NCBI RefSeq assembly: GCF_000235625.1
Contig: NZ_AGTR01000038.1
Span: 1-64,000 of the forward strand
DNA length: 64,000 nt
Direction: 5' to 3'
Source of the DNA: Marinobacter manganoxydans MnI7-9
GTDB lineage: Bacteria; Pseudomonadota; Gammaproteobacteria; Pseudomonadales; Oleiphilaceae
Part shown: piece after piece, positions 1-8,345 of the stretch
Layout of the letters: each line of letters begins with the position of its first letter
Position numbering within the stretch: the stretch's first letter is position 1
Position numbers and translations under genes: made by a program
The notes under the pieces: model-generated
The model's input: only the letters and a program-made list of their open reading frames with translations
Told to the model about the DNA's origin: nothing
Databases searched by the model: none

Positions 1-322
1 TTAAGGGACACTAGTTGGCGCCTGTACCAATCTGGTGAATAACAGCCTGGAGGCCGGCGCTCGCCATGTGGCGGTTCGGGTAACCGAGGAAACCGGGGAA
101 CTGGTCATCCGGGTTGTGGACAACGGCCCAGGTTTTGAGCCCTCGGACGCTGCCCGGCTGACCGAAGCTTTTTATACAACCAAGTCCCATGGCACGGGTC
201 TCGGCCTTGCGGTGGTGCAGGCCGTTATCAAGGCGCATCAGGGACGGTTTTCCATTGAATCGCCGGAGCAGGGCGGTGCTGTAGCCACCCTGCGTTTGCC
301 GCAATTACGTAACAGACACTGA
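1..322 (+). CDS. fleS: C-terminal end of flagellar sensor kinase FleS/FlrB (partial)
   Basis: The frame ending at 322 encodes the ATP-binding end of a histidine kinase: an N-box (TNLVNNSLEAG), a G1 box (VVDNGPGF) and a G2 box (GTGLGLAVV). The gene begins before the window. It lies 12 bases ahead of a FleR-type regulator, so it should be FleS, the cytoplasmic kinase that phosphorylates FleR to switch on middle flagellar genes. Oddly, codon 2-4 in this frame is TAA, only about ten codons before the N-box, so the reading frame cannot be continued leftwards as it stands. This may be a frameshift or a sequence error at the edge; the first usable start would be GTG 35. Confidence 0.75.
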
Positions 323-334
323 TCGGAGGCAACC

Positions 335-1801
335 ATGGCCAAGGCCCAGATTCTGATTGTTGAGGACGACCATGACCTGCGTGAAGCGCTGGTAACCACC
401 CTCGAACTGGCAAAATTCCGGGTTCGGGAAGCATGCAATGCCAGCGAAGCCCTTGAGCGACTGGCCGAGGCTCCGGTGGATATGGTGGTCAGTGATGTCA
501 ACATGCCGGGTCTGTCAGGGCACCAGCTTCTGGCAGAGGTGCAGCGGTTGTACCCGGGCCTGCCGATGATGCTGATCACGGCCTATGGCCAGATCAGCGA
601 TGCGGTATCCGCCATGCAGGCCGGTGCTATCGATTATCTGGTGAAGCCATTCGAACCGCGTTTCCTGGTGGATGCCGTCAGCAAGGTTGTTGGCGGCGGG
701 CGTGAGAAAGCCAGTGATGAACCGGTGGCAGAAGACCCGATCAGCAAGCGGATGTTCCAGCTGGCGACCAAAGTGGCCGGCAGCGATTCCACCGTCATGA
801 TCTCGGGGGAAAGCGGAACTGGGAAGGAAGTCCTTGCCCGGTTCATTCACCAGCAGTCCCCACGGTCAGAGCAGCCGTTCGTAGCGATCAACTGTGCTGC
901 AATACCGGAAAACATGCTGGAGGCTATCCTGTTCGGTCACGAGAAAGGTGCCTTTACCGGTGCCGTCGCCTCCTCGCCCGGCAAATTCGAGCAGGCCAAC
1001 GGCGGCACCATTCTGCTGGACGAGATTTCGGAGATGGATCTGGGGCTTCAGTCCAAGCTCTTGCGGGTATTGCAGGAGCGGGAAGTGGAGCGGGTTGGTG
1101 GTCGCAAAACCATCAGCCTGGATGTCCGTGTTGTAGCGACCACCAACCGGGATCTGGCGGATTACGTTCGCGAAGGCAAGTTCCGGGAAGACCTTTATTA
1201 CCGTCTGACAGTGTTCCCGATGCACTGGCAGCCGCTCCGGGAGCGGCCGCTGGATATCATGCCACTGGCTACTTCGCTGCTTAAAAAGCATTGCCGCAAA
1301 ATGAAGCTGACCGGGATTACCTTTGCCCAGGACGCAAAAAGTGCGCTTATGAATCATCAATGGCCGGGGAATGTGCGGGAGCTGGACAATGCCATCCAGC
1401 GAGCGCTGGTGCTGCACCAGGGAAATGTCATTCACTCTGGCGATCTGTGTCTGGAGCTGGGCATCACCGGCCGGCCGGACCTTCGCAGCGCGGCGCCGGT
1501 TTCGATGACCGAAACCGTTGCCAACATAGCAGCGGGCGAGCCGGATATTTCAGACTCTGGCTTTTCCCCCCTAGACGAACCTTCTCATTTGCGCAGTGAC
1601 GAGCCGGAGGGCGCGGTTTCGCTGGGAGATGATCTGAGGCAGCAGGAATTCCGTATTATTATTCAGACACTCCGGAAAGAGCGTGGGCGTCGCAACAGGG
1701 CCGCAGAGCAATTGGGGATCAGCCCCCGCACGCTCAGGTACAAGCTGGCCCAGATGCGCGACGCCGGAATCGATCTGGACGCCGAGATGGCCTTGGTCTG
1801 A
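335..1801 (+). CDS. fleR: Sigma-54-dependent flagellar response regulator FleR/FlrC
   Basis: 488 residues. An N-terminal receiver domain has acidic pocket E10-D12, phospho-acceptor D54 and the KPF lysine motif. The AAA+ domain has Walker A GESGTGKE (158-165) and the sigma-54 contact motif GAFTGA (205-210). The C-terminus is a Fis-type helix-turn-helix. Known role: phosphorylated by FleS, it activates sigma-54 promoters for basal-body and hook genes. The sigma-54 sites seen downstream before fliE, fliK and fliL fit this, although FleQ could also act on some of them. A strong terminator follows at 1828-1853, separating it from the fliE operon. Confidence 0.95.
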   Translation: MAKAQILIVEDDHDLREALVTTLELAKFRVREACNASEALERLAEAPVDMVVSDVNMPGLSGHQLLAEVQRLYPGLPMMLITAYGQISDAVSAMQAGAIDYLVKPFEPRFLVDAVSKVVGGGREKASDEPVAEDPISKRMFQLATKVAGSDSTVMISGESGTGKEVLARFIHQQSPRSEQPFVAINCAAIPENMLEAILFGHEKGAFTGAVASSPGKFEQANGGTILLDEISEMDLGLQSKLLRVLQEREVERVGGRKTISLDVRVVATTNRDLADYVREGKFREDLYYRLTVFPMHWQPLRERPLDIMPLATSLLKKHCRKMKLTGITFAQDAKSALMNHQWPGNVRELDNAIQRALVLHQGNVIHSGDLCLELGITGRPDLRSAAPVSMTETVANIAAGEPDISDSGFSPLDEPSHLRSDEPEGAVSLGDDLRQQEFRIIIQTLRKERGRRNRAAEQLGISPRTLRYKLAQMRDAGIDLDAEMALV

Positions 1802-1827
1802 CCCCCTGCAAGACGAACTCCTTCATT

Positions 1828-1853
1828 GGCACCCCTCGGGGTGCCGTTTTTTT
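1828..1853 (+). terminator. Rho-independent terminator after fleR
   Basis: An 8-bp perfect stem (GGCACCCC, 1828-1835, with GGGGTGCC, 1838-1845) closes a two-base loop and is followed by G and seven T residues. It lies 27 bases past the fleR stop and ends the fleSR transcript. Confidence 0.9.
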
Positions 1854-1970
1854 ATCTTCGATTCCCCATGCCGGTGGGGTCATCCTGCCCCTCGTCAAAA
1901 GTCCGTCATGGAACTTTCAAGATTCCGTCCTTTGGTTCATAACCATCTGATATTTATATCTAAAATCTAC

Positions 1971-1988
1971 TTGGCCTGCCAATTGCTT
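1971..1988 (+). promoter_or_regulatory. Sigma-54 promoter of the fliE operon
   Basis: The sequence TTGGCCTGCCAATTGCTT has the -24 GG and the -12 GC exactly 12 bases apart, with TTGC at -12. It lies 65 bases upstream of the fliE start, after the fleR terminator, in an AT-richer stretch. It is likely activated by FleR. Confidence 0.8.
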
Positions 1989-2052
1989 TACTGGAGCTAA
2001 GATCATCCCAAGAGCAATTCCGTCCCTGGGAGGGCGGAGCCAGGAGAGAGTT

Positions 2053-2421
2053 ATGGTTCAGCGTGCCGACATCAACAGTGTTTTGTCCGATATCCGGTCC
2101 CTGCGTTCACAGATGATGCAGAACCAGCGGGTCGAGCAGGATCAATCGGTTCGTGGTCGCATAGACGGCCCTCGCCAGGTTCAGGAAACCCAGGAGACGC
2201 CCAGCTTCAATGACATGCTTAGCAACGCGGTGAACAACGTGAACGACCTCCAGAAAACGGCTGGGGATCTGCGAACCGCCTACGACATGGGCGATCCGAA
2301 CGTAGACATCACCCGTGTGATGATTGCCGCCCAGAAATCCTCTGTCTCCTTCGAAGCGCTGACCCAGGTACGTAACCGGGTGGTTCGGGCCTACGAAGAC
2401 ATTATGAACATGCCGATCTGA
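2053..2421 (+). CDS. fliE: Flagellar hook-basal body protein FliE
   Basis: 122 residues. The second half carries the FliE signature (SFNDMLSNAVNNVNDLQ, then DITRVMIAAQKSSVSFEALTQ, then VVRAYEDIMNMPI). FliE links the MS ring to the proximal rod and is an early export substrate. The N-terminal 50 residues are variable, as usual in the family. A GGAG-type ribosome site lies just before the ATG. First gene of the fliEFGHIJ operon, with fliF 15 bases downstream. Confidence 0.95.
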   Translation: MVQRADINSVLSDIRSLRSQMMQNQRVEQDQSVRGRIDGPRQVQETQETPSFNDMLSNAVNNVNDLQKTAGDLRTAYDMGDPNVDITRVMIAAQKSSVSFEALTQVRNRVVRAYEDIMNMPI

Positions 2422-2436
2422 TAACGGAGCAGAGTC

Positions 2437-4146
2437 ATGGCCAGCGTACCTGCAGAAACCAATGCCTCCAACATGCCCGCAGCCCGGGAGGGAGACGCGC
2501 CAGAGAGCCGCAGCGACCTGTTCATGGGGTTCAACCGGCTCAACCTGCTGCGCCAGATCGGGCTTATGGTGGGGCTTGCCGCCAGCGTGGCGCTGGGGCT
2601 GGCGGTCGTGCTCTGGGCTCAGGAGCCGAACTATCAGCCGGTGGTGGGTGATCTTTCATCCTACAATCCCCAGGATGTGACCACCATCCTCGAAAGCAAC
2701 GGTATCGACTACAAGATGGATCCGCGTACCGGCGCATTGCTGGTTCCCTCGGATCAGGTCTACAACGCCCGTTTGAAGCTGGCGGCCGAAGGTGTCACCG
2801 ATCGTCAAACCATGGGCTACGAGCTGCTGGACCAGGAGCGTGGTCTCGGCACGTCGCAGTTTATGGAAACCATCTCATACCGGCGCGGGCTTGAGGGTGA
2901 GCTTGCCCGCACCGTTGCCAGCATGCGTGGCGTTCGGAATGCCCGTGTGCACCTGGCTATCCCGGAGCGCTCTGTCTTTGTTCGCGATGCCCGTGATCCC
3001 TCTGCCTCGGTGTTTCTTGAAGTTTTCGCTGGTCGCCGGCCAGAACAGGAACAGATCAACGCTATTGTGAATCTGGTTGCCGGCAGTGTTCCCATGATGA
3101 GCAAGGAACACGTAACCGTTGTCGATCAAAACGGCAATCTGTTGACGGGCAAGCAAAGTCAGAGCAGTGCGGATCAGATGGCGGACCAATACGAATACAC
3201 CGCCAAAGTCGAGGAGCGTCTGACACGTCGGGTTGCCTCTCTCATCGGACCCATCGTGGGTGATGGCCGCTATCGTGCCGAAGTGTCGGCGGATCTCGAT
3301 TTCTCCTCGGTGGAGCAGGCAGAGGAATTGTTCAACCCCGAACAGCAGGCGGTGCGCAGTGAGCGTGAGCTGACCGAACGGCGCACTGCCGGCGCACAGG
3401 GCGGCATTCCCGGTGCGCTGGCAAACCAGCCGCCGGCTAATGCTACGGTGCCAGAGCAGGCTGCCGGCGGTGATGGTGAGCAGGCGGCGCCAGCACCGGT
3501 CAACGTGCGAAGTGAATCCACGCGGAATTATGAAATGGATCGTACTGTCAGCTACCGACGTCAGGAGCTGGGCAGAGTCAAGCGGGTGACCGTGGCTCTG
3601 GCGGTGGACGACATGAAAGTAGTGGATCCACAAACGGGCGAAGTCAGCTACGAGCCCTGGCCGGAGCAGGAGCTGCAGCGGCTCAGCATGCTGGTTCGGG
3701 ACGCCGTGGGCTATTCAGCTGCCCGGGGTGACAGTGTTACGGTGATGAATACCGCATTTGCGCAGGAAGAATCCGTTGAATTCGAGGCTCCGGCCTTCTG
3801 GGAACAGCCCTGGTTCTGGGATCTGATGAAGCAAGTGCTCGCAGGCCTGGTGATTCTGGTGCTTGTGCTGGGGTTGCTGCGCCCAACGCTTAAAAGCCTG
3901 TCCGGCGGTGGCCAGCGGGAACGCGGCCTGGATTCCGGCTCCGGCAGTGGCGGTGGTTACGGGGGCCTTGATGACATCGAGGGTGGAGATGAGCTCCGCA
4001 AGGCCATGTCCGCCCAGGATGATCTGCTTTTGCCGGGTGCCACAGACGGTTATGATAGGCAGCTGAACGCATTGAAAGGGCTGATTGCCGAAGACCCGGC
4101 GCGGGTCGCACAGGTAATGCGCCAGTGGGTGAACGTCGATGACTGA
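2437..4146 (+). CDS. fliF: Flagellar MS-ring protein FliF
   Basis: 569 residues, normal for the family. A first membrane segment lies around residues 37-60, followed by ring-building motifs in the periplasmic region (YNPQDVTTILESNGIDY; LLDQERGLGTSQFMETISY; RVHLAIPERSVFVRD). A low-complexity Gly/Ala/Gln-rich insert lies near 325-355, and a second membrane segment around 461-485 precedes a cytoplasmic tail that binds FliG. FliF forms the inner-membrane ring on which the export gate and C ring assemble. It overlaps fliG by 8 bases, indicating coupled translation. Confidence 0.97.
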   Translation: MASVPAETNASNMPAAREGDAPESRSDLFMGFNRLNLLRQIGLMVGLAASVALGLAVVLWAQEPNYQPVVGDLSSYNPQDVTTILESNGIDYKMDPRTGALLVPSDQVYNARLKLAAEGVTDRQTMGYELLDQERGLGTSQFMETISYRRGLEGELARTVASMRGVRNARVHLAIPERSVFVRDARDPSASVFLEVFAGRRPEQEQINAIVNLVAGSVPMMSKEHVTVVDQNGNLLTGKQSQSSADQMADQYEYTAKVEERLTRRVASLIGPIVGDGRYRAEVSADLDFSSVEQAEELFNPEQQAVRSERELTERRTAGAQGGIPGALANQPPANATVPEQAAGGDGEQAAPAPVNVRSESTRNYEMDRTVSYRRQELGRVKRVTVALAVDDMKVVDPQTGEVSYEPWPEQELQRLSMLVRDAVGYSAARGDSVTVMNTAFAQEESVEFEAPAFWEQPWFWDLMKQVLAGLVILVLVLGLLRPTLKSLSGGGQRERGLDSGSGSGGGYGGLDDIEGGDELRKAMSAQDDLLLPGATDGYDRQLNALKGLIAEDPARVAQVMRQWVNVDD

Positions 4147-5182
4147 GCAAGCCAATCAACAGGGTGGCGGTGAGCCGTCAAAGCCGCAGCGAAAAATTCC
4201 GCGTGTGGAGCAGGCTGCGATTCTGCTCATGTCACTGGGCGAAGCGGATGCCGCAGAAATCCTCAAGCACATGGGCCCCAAAGAGGTCCAGCGTGTGGGC
4301 GTGGCCATGGCCCAGATGAAGGATGTCAGCAAGGACGAAGTGACCTACGTGATGAACCAGTTTGTTGATGCCGTAGGCGGGCAGACCGGGCTTGGCGTAG
4401 GCAATGACGAGTACATCCGGACGATGCTCACCCAGGCGCTCGGCGACGACAAGGCATCCAGCCTGATCGATCGCATCCTGATTGGCGGCAATACCACCGG
4501 CCTCGATACTCTCAAGTGGATGGAGCCCCGGGCCGTTGGCGACATCATTCGCTATGAACACCCGCAAATCCAGGCCATTGTTATTTCCTACCTGGATCCG
4601 GATCAGGCCGCTGAAATTCTTGGCACCCTGGATGAGAAGGTCCGCCTTGATGTGATGATGCGTGTTGCGTCACTGGAGAGTATCCAGCCCCAGGCCTTGC
4701 AGGAACTCAACGATATCCTGGAGAAGCAGTTCTCGGGTGGCGCCGCCTCCCAGACCAGCCGCATTGGCGGGGTCAAGCGCGCAGCGGACATCATGAACTT
4801 CATGGATCGGAGCATCGAAGGCAATCTGATGGATTCCATAAAGGATATGGATCCGGACCTTGCCAGCACCATCGAAGACCTGATGTTCGTGTTCGATAAC
4901 CTAAAGGAAGTGGACGACCGCGGAATCCAGGCGCTGTTGCGGGAAGTGTCCTCGGAAGTGCTGGTGGTGGCCCTCAAGGGCGCCGACGAGGAGGTTCAGA
5001 ACAAGATCTTCAAGAACATGTCCAAACGCGCTGCGGAATTGCTGCAGGATGATCTTGAGGCCAAGGGGCCGGTCAAGGTCAGCGAAGTTGAATCCGCCCA
5101 GAAAGACATTATCACCATTGCACGCCGTATGGCCGAGGCCGGTGAAATCTCCCTCGGCGGTGCCGGCGAAGAAATGATGTGA
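4139..5182 (+). CDS. fliG: Flagellar motor switch protein FliG
   Basis: 347 residues. The N-terminal domain (VEQAAILLMSLGEADAAEIL) binds FliF, the middle domain has the conserved EHPQ-type segment (YEHPQIQAIVISYLDP), and the C-terminal domain carries the charged helix that meets the stator (DLMFVFDNLKEVDDRGIQ). FliG turns ion flow through MotAB-type stators into torque and is part of the direction switch. The start lies inside the end of fliF and the stop overlaps the fliH start. Confidence 0.97.
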   Translation: MTEQANQQGGGEPSKPQRKIPRVEQAAILLMSLGEADAAEILKHMGPKEVQRVGVAMAQMKDVSKDEVTYVMNQFVDAVGGQTGLGVGNDEYIRTMLTQALGDDKASSLIDRILIGGNTTGLDTLKWMEPRAVGDIIRYEHPQIQAIVISYLDPDQAAEILGTLDEKVRLDVMMRVASLESIQPQALQELNDILEKQFSGGAASQTSRIGGVKRAADIMNFMDRSIEGNLMDSIKDMDPDLASTIEDLMFVFDNLKEVDDRGIQALLREVSSEVLVVALKGADEEVQNKIFKNMSKRAAELLQDDLEAKGPVKVSEVESAQKDIITIARRMAEAGEISLGGAGEEMM

Positions 5183-6075
5183 TGAAAGATTCCACCCGTG
5201 ACGTCAATCGCATTCCCAAGGAACAGCTGACCGCCTATGAACGGTGGGAGCTGCCCCTGCTGGATGCCCGTGGCAATGAAGTAGCGCGGGAAGAGGAGCG
5301 CGAGGTCAAGCCCCTCACCGCCGCCGACATTGACGAGATTCGCGAGGCGGCCCGGGAAGACGGCTATAACGAGGGCCGGGAACAGGGTTACCAGGATGGC
5401 CTGAAGGCCGGCAAAGAGGAAGGCCACCAGGAGGGGCTGGAAACCGGCCTGGCAGAGGGCAGGGAGCAAGGCAAAAGTCAGGGCTACGACGATACCCGCA
5501 AGGAAATCGACACCAAGCTTGACCGTCTCGAACATCTACTCGGTGAGTTACTGCTGCCGATCAAGCGCCACGAGGACGAACTTGAAACCTCTCTGGTCAA
5601 CCTGACCACGGTTCTGGCCCGGGCGGTGGTCTATCGTGAACTGACCATCGACTCCTCCCAGATCCGTCACGTGGTTCGCCGCGCCATGGAGGCGCTACCC
5701 TCCACCGCGGAAAACATCCGCATCCATATAAACCCGGAAGACTGTGAAATGGTTCGCGAGGTGACCGCCCGCCTCGAAGCGTCCGCTTCCGTCATTGAAG
5801 ACGCCAGTATTCTGCCCGGTGGCTGTAAGGTGGAAACCCGTCACAGCCTGGTGGATTTCACGGTTGAGAAACGTTTCCAGCGGGCCGTGCAGAGCATGCT
5901 GGACCAGCAGATGAGCGACAGTGAGGGCGGAGAAACCGAGGAACTGGACTCCATGATGGAAGACTTGACCGGTTTCCATCGGGACGTGCTGGATTCCCCG
6001 GAGACCGGGGATTCCTCAGACGATCCGAAGCCGGCGCAAAATACAGGTGACGGTGATGACCTCGAGCCTCGCTGA
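5182..6075 (+). CDS. fliH: Flagellar export regulator FliH
   Basis: About 297 residues from ATG 5182, which overlaps the fliG TGA; GTG 5179 is one codon earlier. The protein has a glycine-repeat helix ([20 protein letters not shown] and further GxxxG steps, near 60-110) followed by the conserved globular end ([36 protein letters not shown]). FliH binds and restrains the FliI ATPase and docks it at the C ring. The acidic tail past residue 250 is variable and longer than in enteric FliH. Confidence 0.93.
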   Translation: MKDSTRDVNRIPKEQLTAYERWELPLLDARGNEVAREEEREVKPLTAADIDEIREAAREDGYNEGREQGYQDGLKAGKEEGHQEGLETGLAEGREQGKSQGYDDTRKEIDTKLDRLEHLLGELLLPIKRHEDELETSLVNLTTVLARAVVYRELTIDSSQIRHVVRRAMEALPSTAENIRIHINPEDCEMVREVTARLEASASVIEDASILPGGCKVETRHSLVDFTVEKRFQRAVQSMLDQQMSDSEGGETEELDSMMEDLTGFHRDVLDSPETGDSSDDPKPAQNTGDGDDLEPR

Positions 6076-7450
6076 TCGCCTCAACCGCTTTCAGGAGTTT
6101 CTGGGAAGCGAGCCCGAGCCTGAACTTTCCGGCCGACTGACCCGCATGGTGGGCCTTACCCTCGAATGTGTCGGCTGCCCCATGGTGGTCGGTGACCGCT
6201 GTGTCATTTTTGGCCAGAACACCGGTAATGTTGAGGCGGAAGTGGTGGGCTTTGAGGACGACCGGGTGTATCTGATGCCCCTGACAGCAATCGAGGGGCT
6301 CAAGCCCGGTGCCAGGGTTGTGCCTCTGTCTGCCGCAAGCCGGGTGCCGGTTGGCCCCCAGCTGCTTGGCCGGGTGGTCGATGGCAGTGGCGAGCCCCTG
6401 GACGGAAAAGGCCCCTTGCAGGCCGAAGCCAGCGTGGCGCTCACCGGCGATATTATCAACCCGCTGAACCGCGCCCCGGTGCGGCAGTCGATGGATGTGG
6501 GTATACGGGCGATCAATGCGTTGATGACCGTCGGCCAGGGGCAGCGCCTGGGTCTGTTTGCCGGCAGCGGCGTGGGCAAGAGTATGTTGCTGGGCATGAT
6601 GACCCGCTTTACCGATGCCGACATCACCGTGGTGGGCCTGATTGGTGAGCGGGGCCGCGAGGTAAAGGAGTTTATCGAAGACATCCTGGGCGAAGAGGGC
6701 CTTTCCCGCTCGGTGGTGGTGGCCGCGCCCGCGGACGATTCGCCACTGATGCGGTTGCGCGCCGCCATGCTGACCACCCGGATTGCCGAGTATTACCGGG
6801 ATCAGGGCAAACGCGTGCTCCTGTTGATGGATTCTCTTACCCGTTACGCCCAGGCCCAGCGGGAAATTGCGCTGGCCGTGGGTGAGCCGCCGGCGACCAA
6901 AGGCTACCCGCCCTCGGTATTTGCCAAACTGCCCCAGTTGGTGGAGCGAACCGGCAATGGTCGCCCCGGAGGTGGTTCTATCACGGCGTTCTACACCGTA
7001 CTGACCGAAGGCGATGACCAGCAGGATCCGATTGCAGACGCTGCCCGGGCGATTTTGGATGGCCACATCGTACTCTCCCGCCGGCTTGCCGAAGAGGGAC
7101 ACTACCCCGCCATTGATGTGGAAGCGTCGATCAGCCGGGTGATGCCGCAGGTAACCGAGACCGAACATTTTTCCAGGGCCCAGCGATTCAAGCAGGTGTA
7201 CTCACGGTACCAGCAGGCCCGGGATCTGATCTCTGTCGGCGCTTACGTGAAGGGTTCCGATCCCGAGACCGATTTTGCCATCACTCACATCGGTAATATG
7301 CGCCAGTTCCTGCAGCAGGGCCTGAATGAGAGTGCACCACTGAAGGAAAGTGTTGACCAGTTGCTGGCGGTGGTGCCAGAGCGTCGATCCCCCGATCGGC
7401 GTAAGTCGGCCGTGCCGAATCCGGCAGCTGGCGGCGGAGGTGATGCCTGA
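6056..7450 (+). CDS. fliI: Flagellum-specific ATPase FliI
   Basis: About 464 residues from ATG 6056; GTG 6047 is an alternative start, and both lie inside the end of fliH. F1-beta-like fold: Walker A AGSGVGKS (169-176), then [12 protein letters not shown], Walker [21 protein letters not shown] and the [19 protein letters not shown] segment specific to flagellar and type III ATPases. FliI works with FliH and FliJ to unfold substrates and feed them to the FlhAB gate. The stop overlaps the fliJ start by one base. Confidence 0.97.
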   Translation: MTSSLADRLNRFQEFLGSEPEPELSGRLTRMVGLTLECVGCPMVVGDRCVIFGQNTGNVEAEVVGFEDDRVYLMPLTAIEGLKPGARVVPLSAASRVPVGPQLLGRVVDGSGEPLDGKGPLQAEASVALTGDIINPLNRAPVRQSMDVGIRAINALMTVGQGQRLGLFAGSGVGKSMLLGMMTRFTDADITVVGLIGERGREVKEFIEDILGEEGLSRSVVVAAPADDSPLMRLRAAMLTTRIAEYYRDQGKRVLLLMDSLTRYAQAQREIALAVGEPPATKGYPPSVFAKLPQLVERTGNGRPGGGSITAFYTVLTEGDDQQDPIADAARAILDGHIVLSRRLAEEGHYPAIDVEASISRVMPQVTETEHFSRAQRFKQVYSRYQQARDLISVGAYVKGSDPETDFAITHIGNMRQFLQQGLNESAPLKESVDQLLAVVPERRSPDRRKSAVPNPAAGGGGDA

Positions 7451-7893
7451 TGCTGCGTTCCCGGCGTCTGGAAGTGGTTCTTTCCCTGGAGGAGCGCAAG
7501 GAGCAGGAAGCCCTGGAGCGAATGGGAGAGGCCAGGAAGCTGGCGGAGCAGCAGCGCGAACAGGTCCAGAACCTGAATCGCTACCAGCAGGAGTACCGGG
7601 ATCAGATTCGCAACAGCCAACAGGGGATTGTGCAGGTGTCCAGGCTCCAGGCGTGGCAGGCCTTTATTGCGCAACTGGATCAGGTAATCCGGCAGCAACA
7701 GACGCAGCTGGAGCAGGCGGAAAAGGTCTTCGAGGCGCGCAAAAAGGAATGGCAGCACGCCTGGGAGCGCCGGCGTGGCATGGAAAAATACATAGAAACC
7801 TGCCGCCAGCAGGAGCAGAGGGAGCAGGATCTCCGGGAACAGAAGCTTTCGGATGAGGCCGCGGGGCGGGCTTTTAACCAACGTCGACGCTGA
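7450..7893 (+). CDS. fliJ: Flagellar export chaperone FliJ
   Basis: 147 residues, almost entirely predicted antiparallel coiled coil rich in Gln, Glu, Arg and Lys, as expected for FliJ. It starts one base before the end of fliI and is the last gene of the fliE operon. FliJ acts as the central stalk of the FliI hexamer and recycles chaperones. Sequence conservation in this family is low, so the call rests on length, coiled-coil character and position. Confidence 0.9.
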   Translation: MLRSRRLEVVLSLEERKEQEALERMGEARKLAEQQREQVQNLNRYQQEYRDQIRNSQQGIVQVSRLQAWQAFIAQLDQVIRQQQTQLEQAEKVFEARKKEWQHAWERRRGMEKYIETCRQQEQREQDLREQKLSDEAAGRAFNQRRR

Positions 7894-8015
7894 ATCTTGC
7901 TCCGCATCAAGCAAATACAGATGCAAAATCAGACCACTCAGCTATCCTTACCGGATGTAGGGCTGGTAGAACACGCCGGTCAAATGCTGCTCTTGATAGC
8001 CCGGGAGGTTTTGGA

Positions 8016-8321
8016 ATGCCGATCCAGACGCGCCGCTATGATGACGGTCAGACTCTTGTTATCAGGATAGAGGGGCGTTTCGACTTCAGCACCCATCAGG
8101 CGTTCCGTGATGCTTACGAGCACGGTGATCCGCACATCCGGAATTACATTGTGGATCTGTCTGACACCACCTACCTCGATAGCTCGGCGCTGGGAATGCT
8201 GTTGTTGCTCCGTGATTATGCCGGAGGTGACAGTGCCGGAATCGTCATCGAAAACTGCAATAACGATGTCCGTCGTATCCTTTCAATCTCCAATTTCGAG
8301 CAACTTTTCAATATCCGCTGA
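8016..8321 (+). CDS. hsbA: STAS anti-sigma factor antagonist, HsbA type
   Basis: 101 residues, one STAS domain. The phosphorylatable serine lies in LDSSALG (S56/S57); from memory P. aeruginosa HsbA is controlled by Ser56. It is followed by a receiver-phosphatase-kinase protein and an Hpt protein in the order hsbA-hsbR-hptB. In Pseudomonas, HsbA shuttles between FlgM (promoting FliA release and swimming) and a diguanylate cyclase (promoting biofilm) depending on this serine. A ribosome site (GGGAGG) precedes the ATG. The partners in this organism are inferred. Confidence 0.8.
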   Translation: MPIQTRRYDDGQTLVIRIEGRFDFSTHQAFRDAYEHGDPHIRNYIVDLSDTTYLDSSALGMLLLLRDYAGGDSAGIVIENCNNDVRRILSISNFEQLFNIR

Positions 8322-8345
8322 TGCTCGCGGACTGCCGGAGTACTC

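Noticed and set aside
1864-1879. Short hairpin CCCCA/TGGGG after the fleR terminator
   Set aside because: Only five pairs and no T-tract; likely chance.
5858-7168. 436-codon minus-strand frame
   Set aside because: Antisense of fliH/fliI with low-complexity His/Gln composition; no domain.
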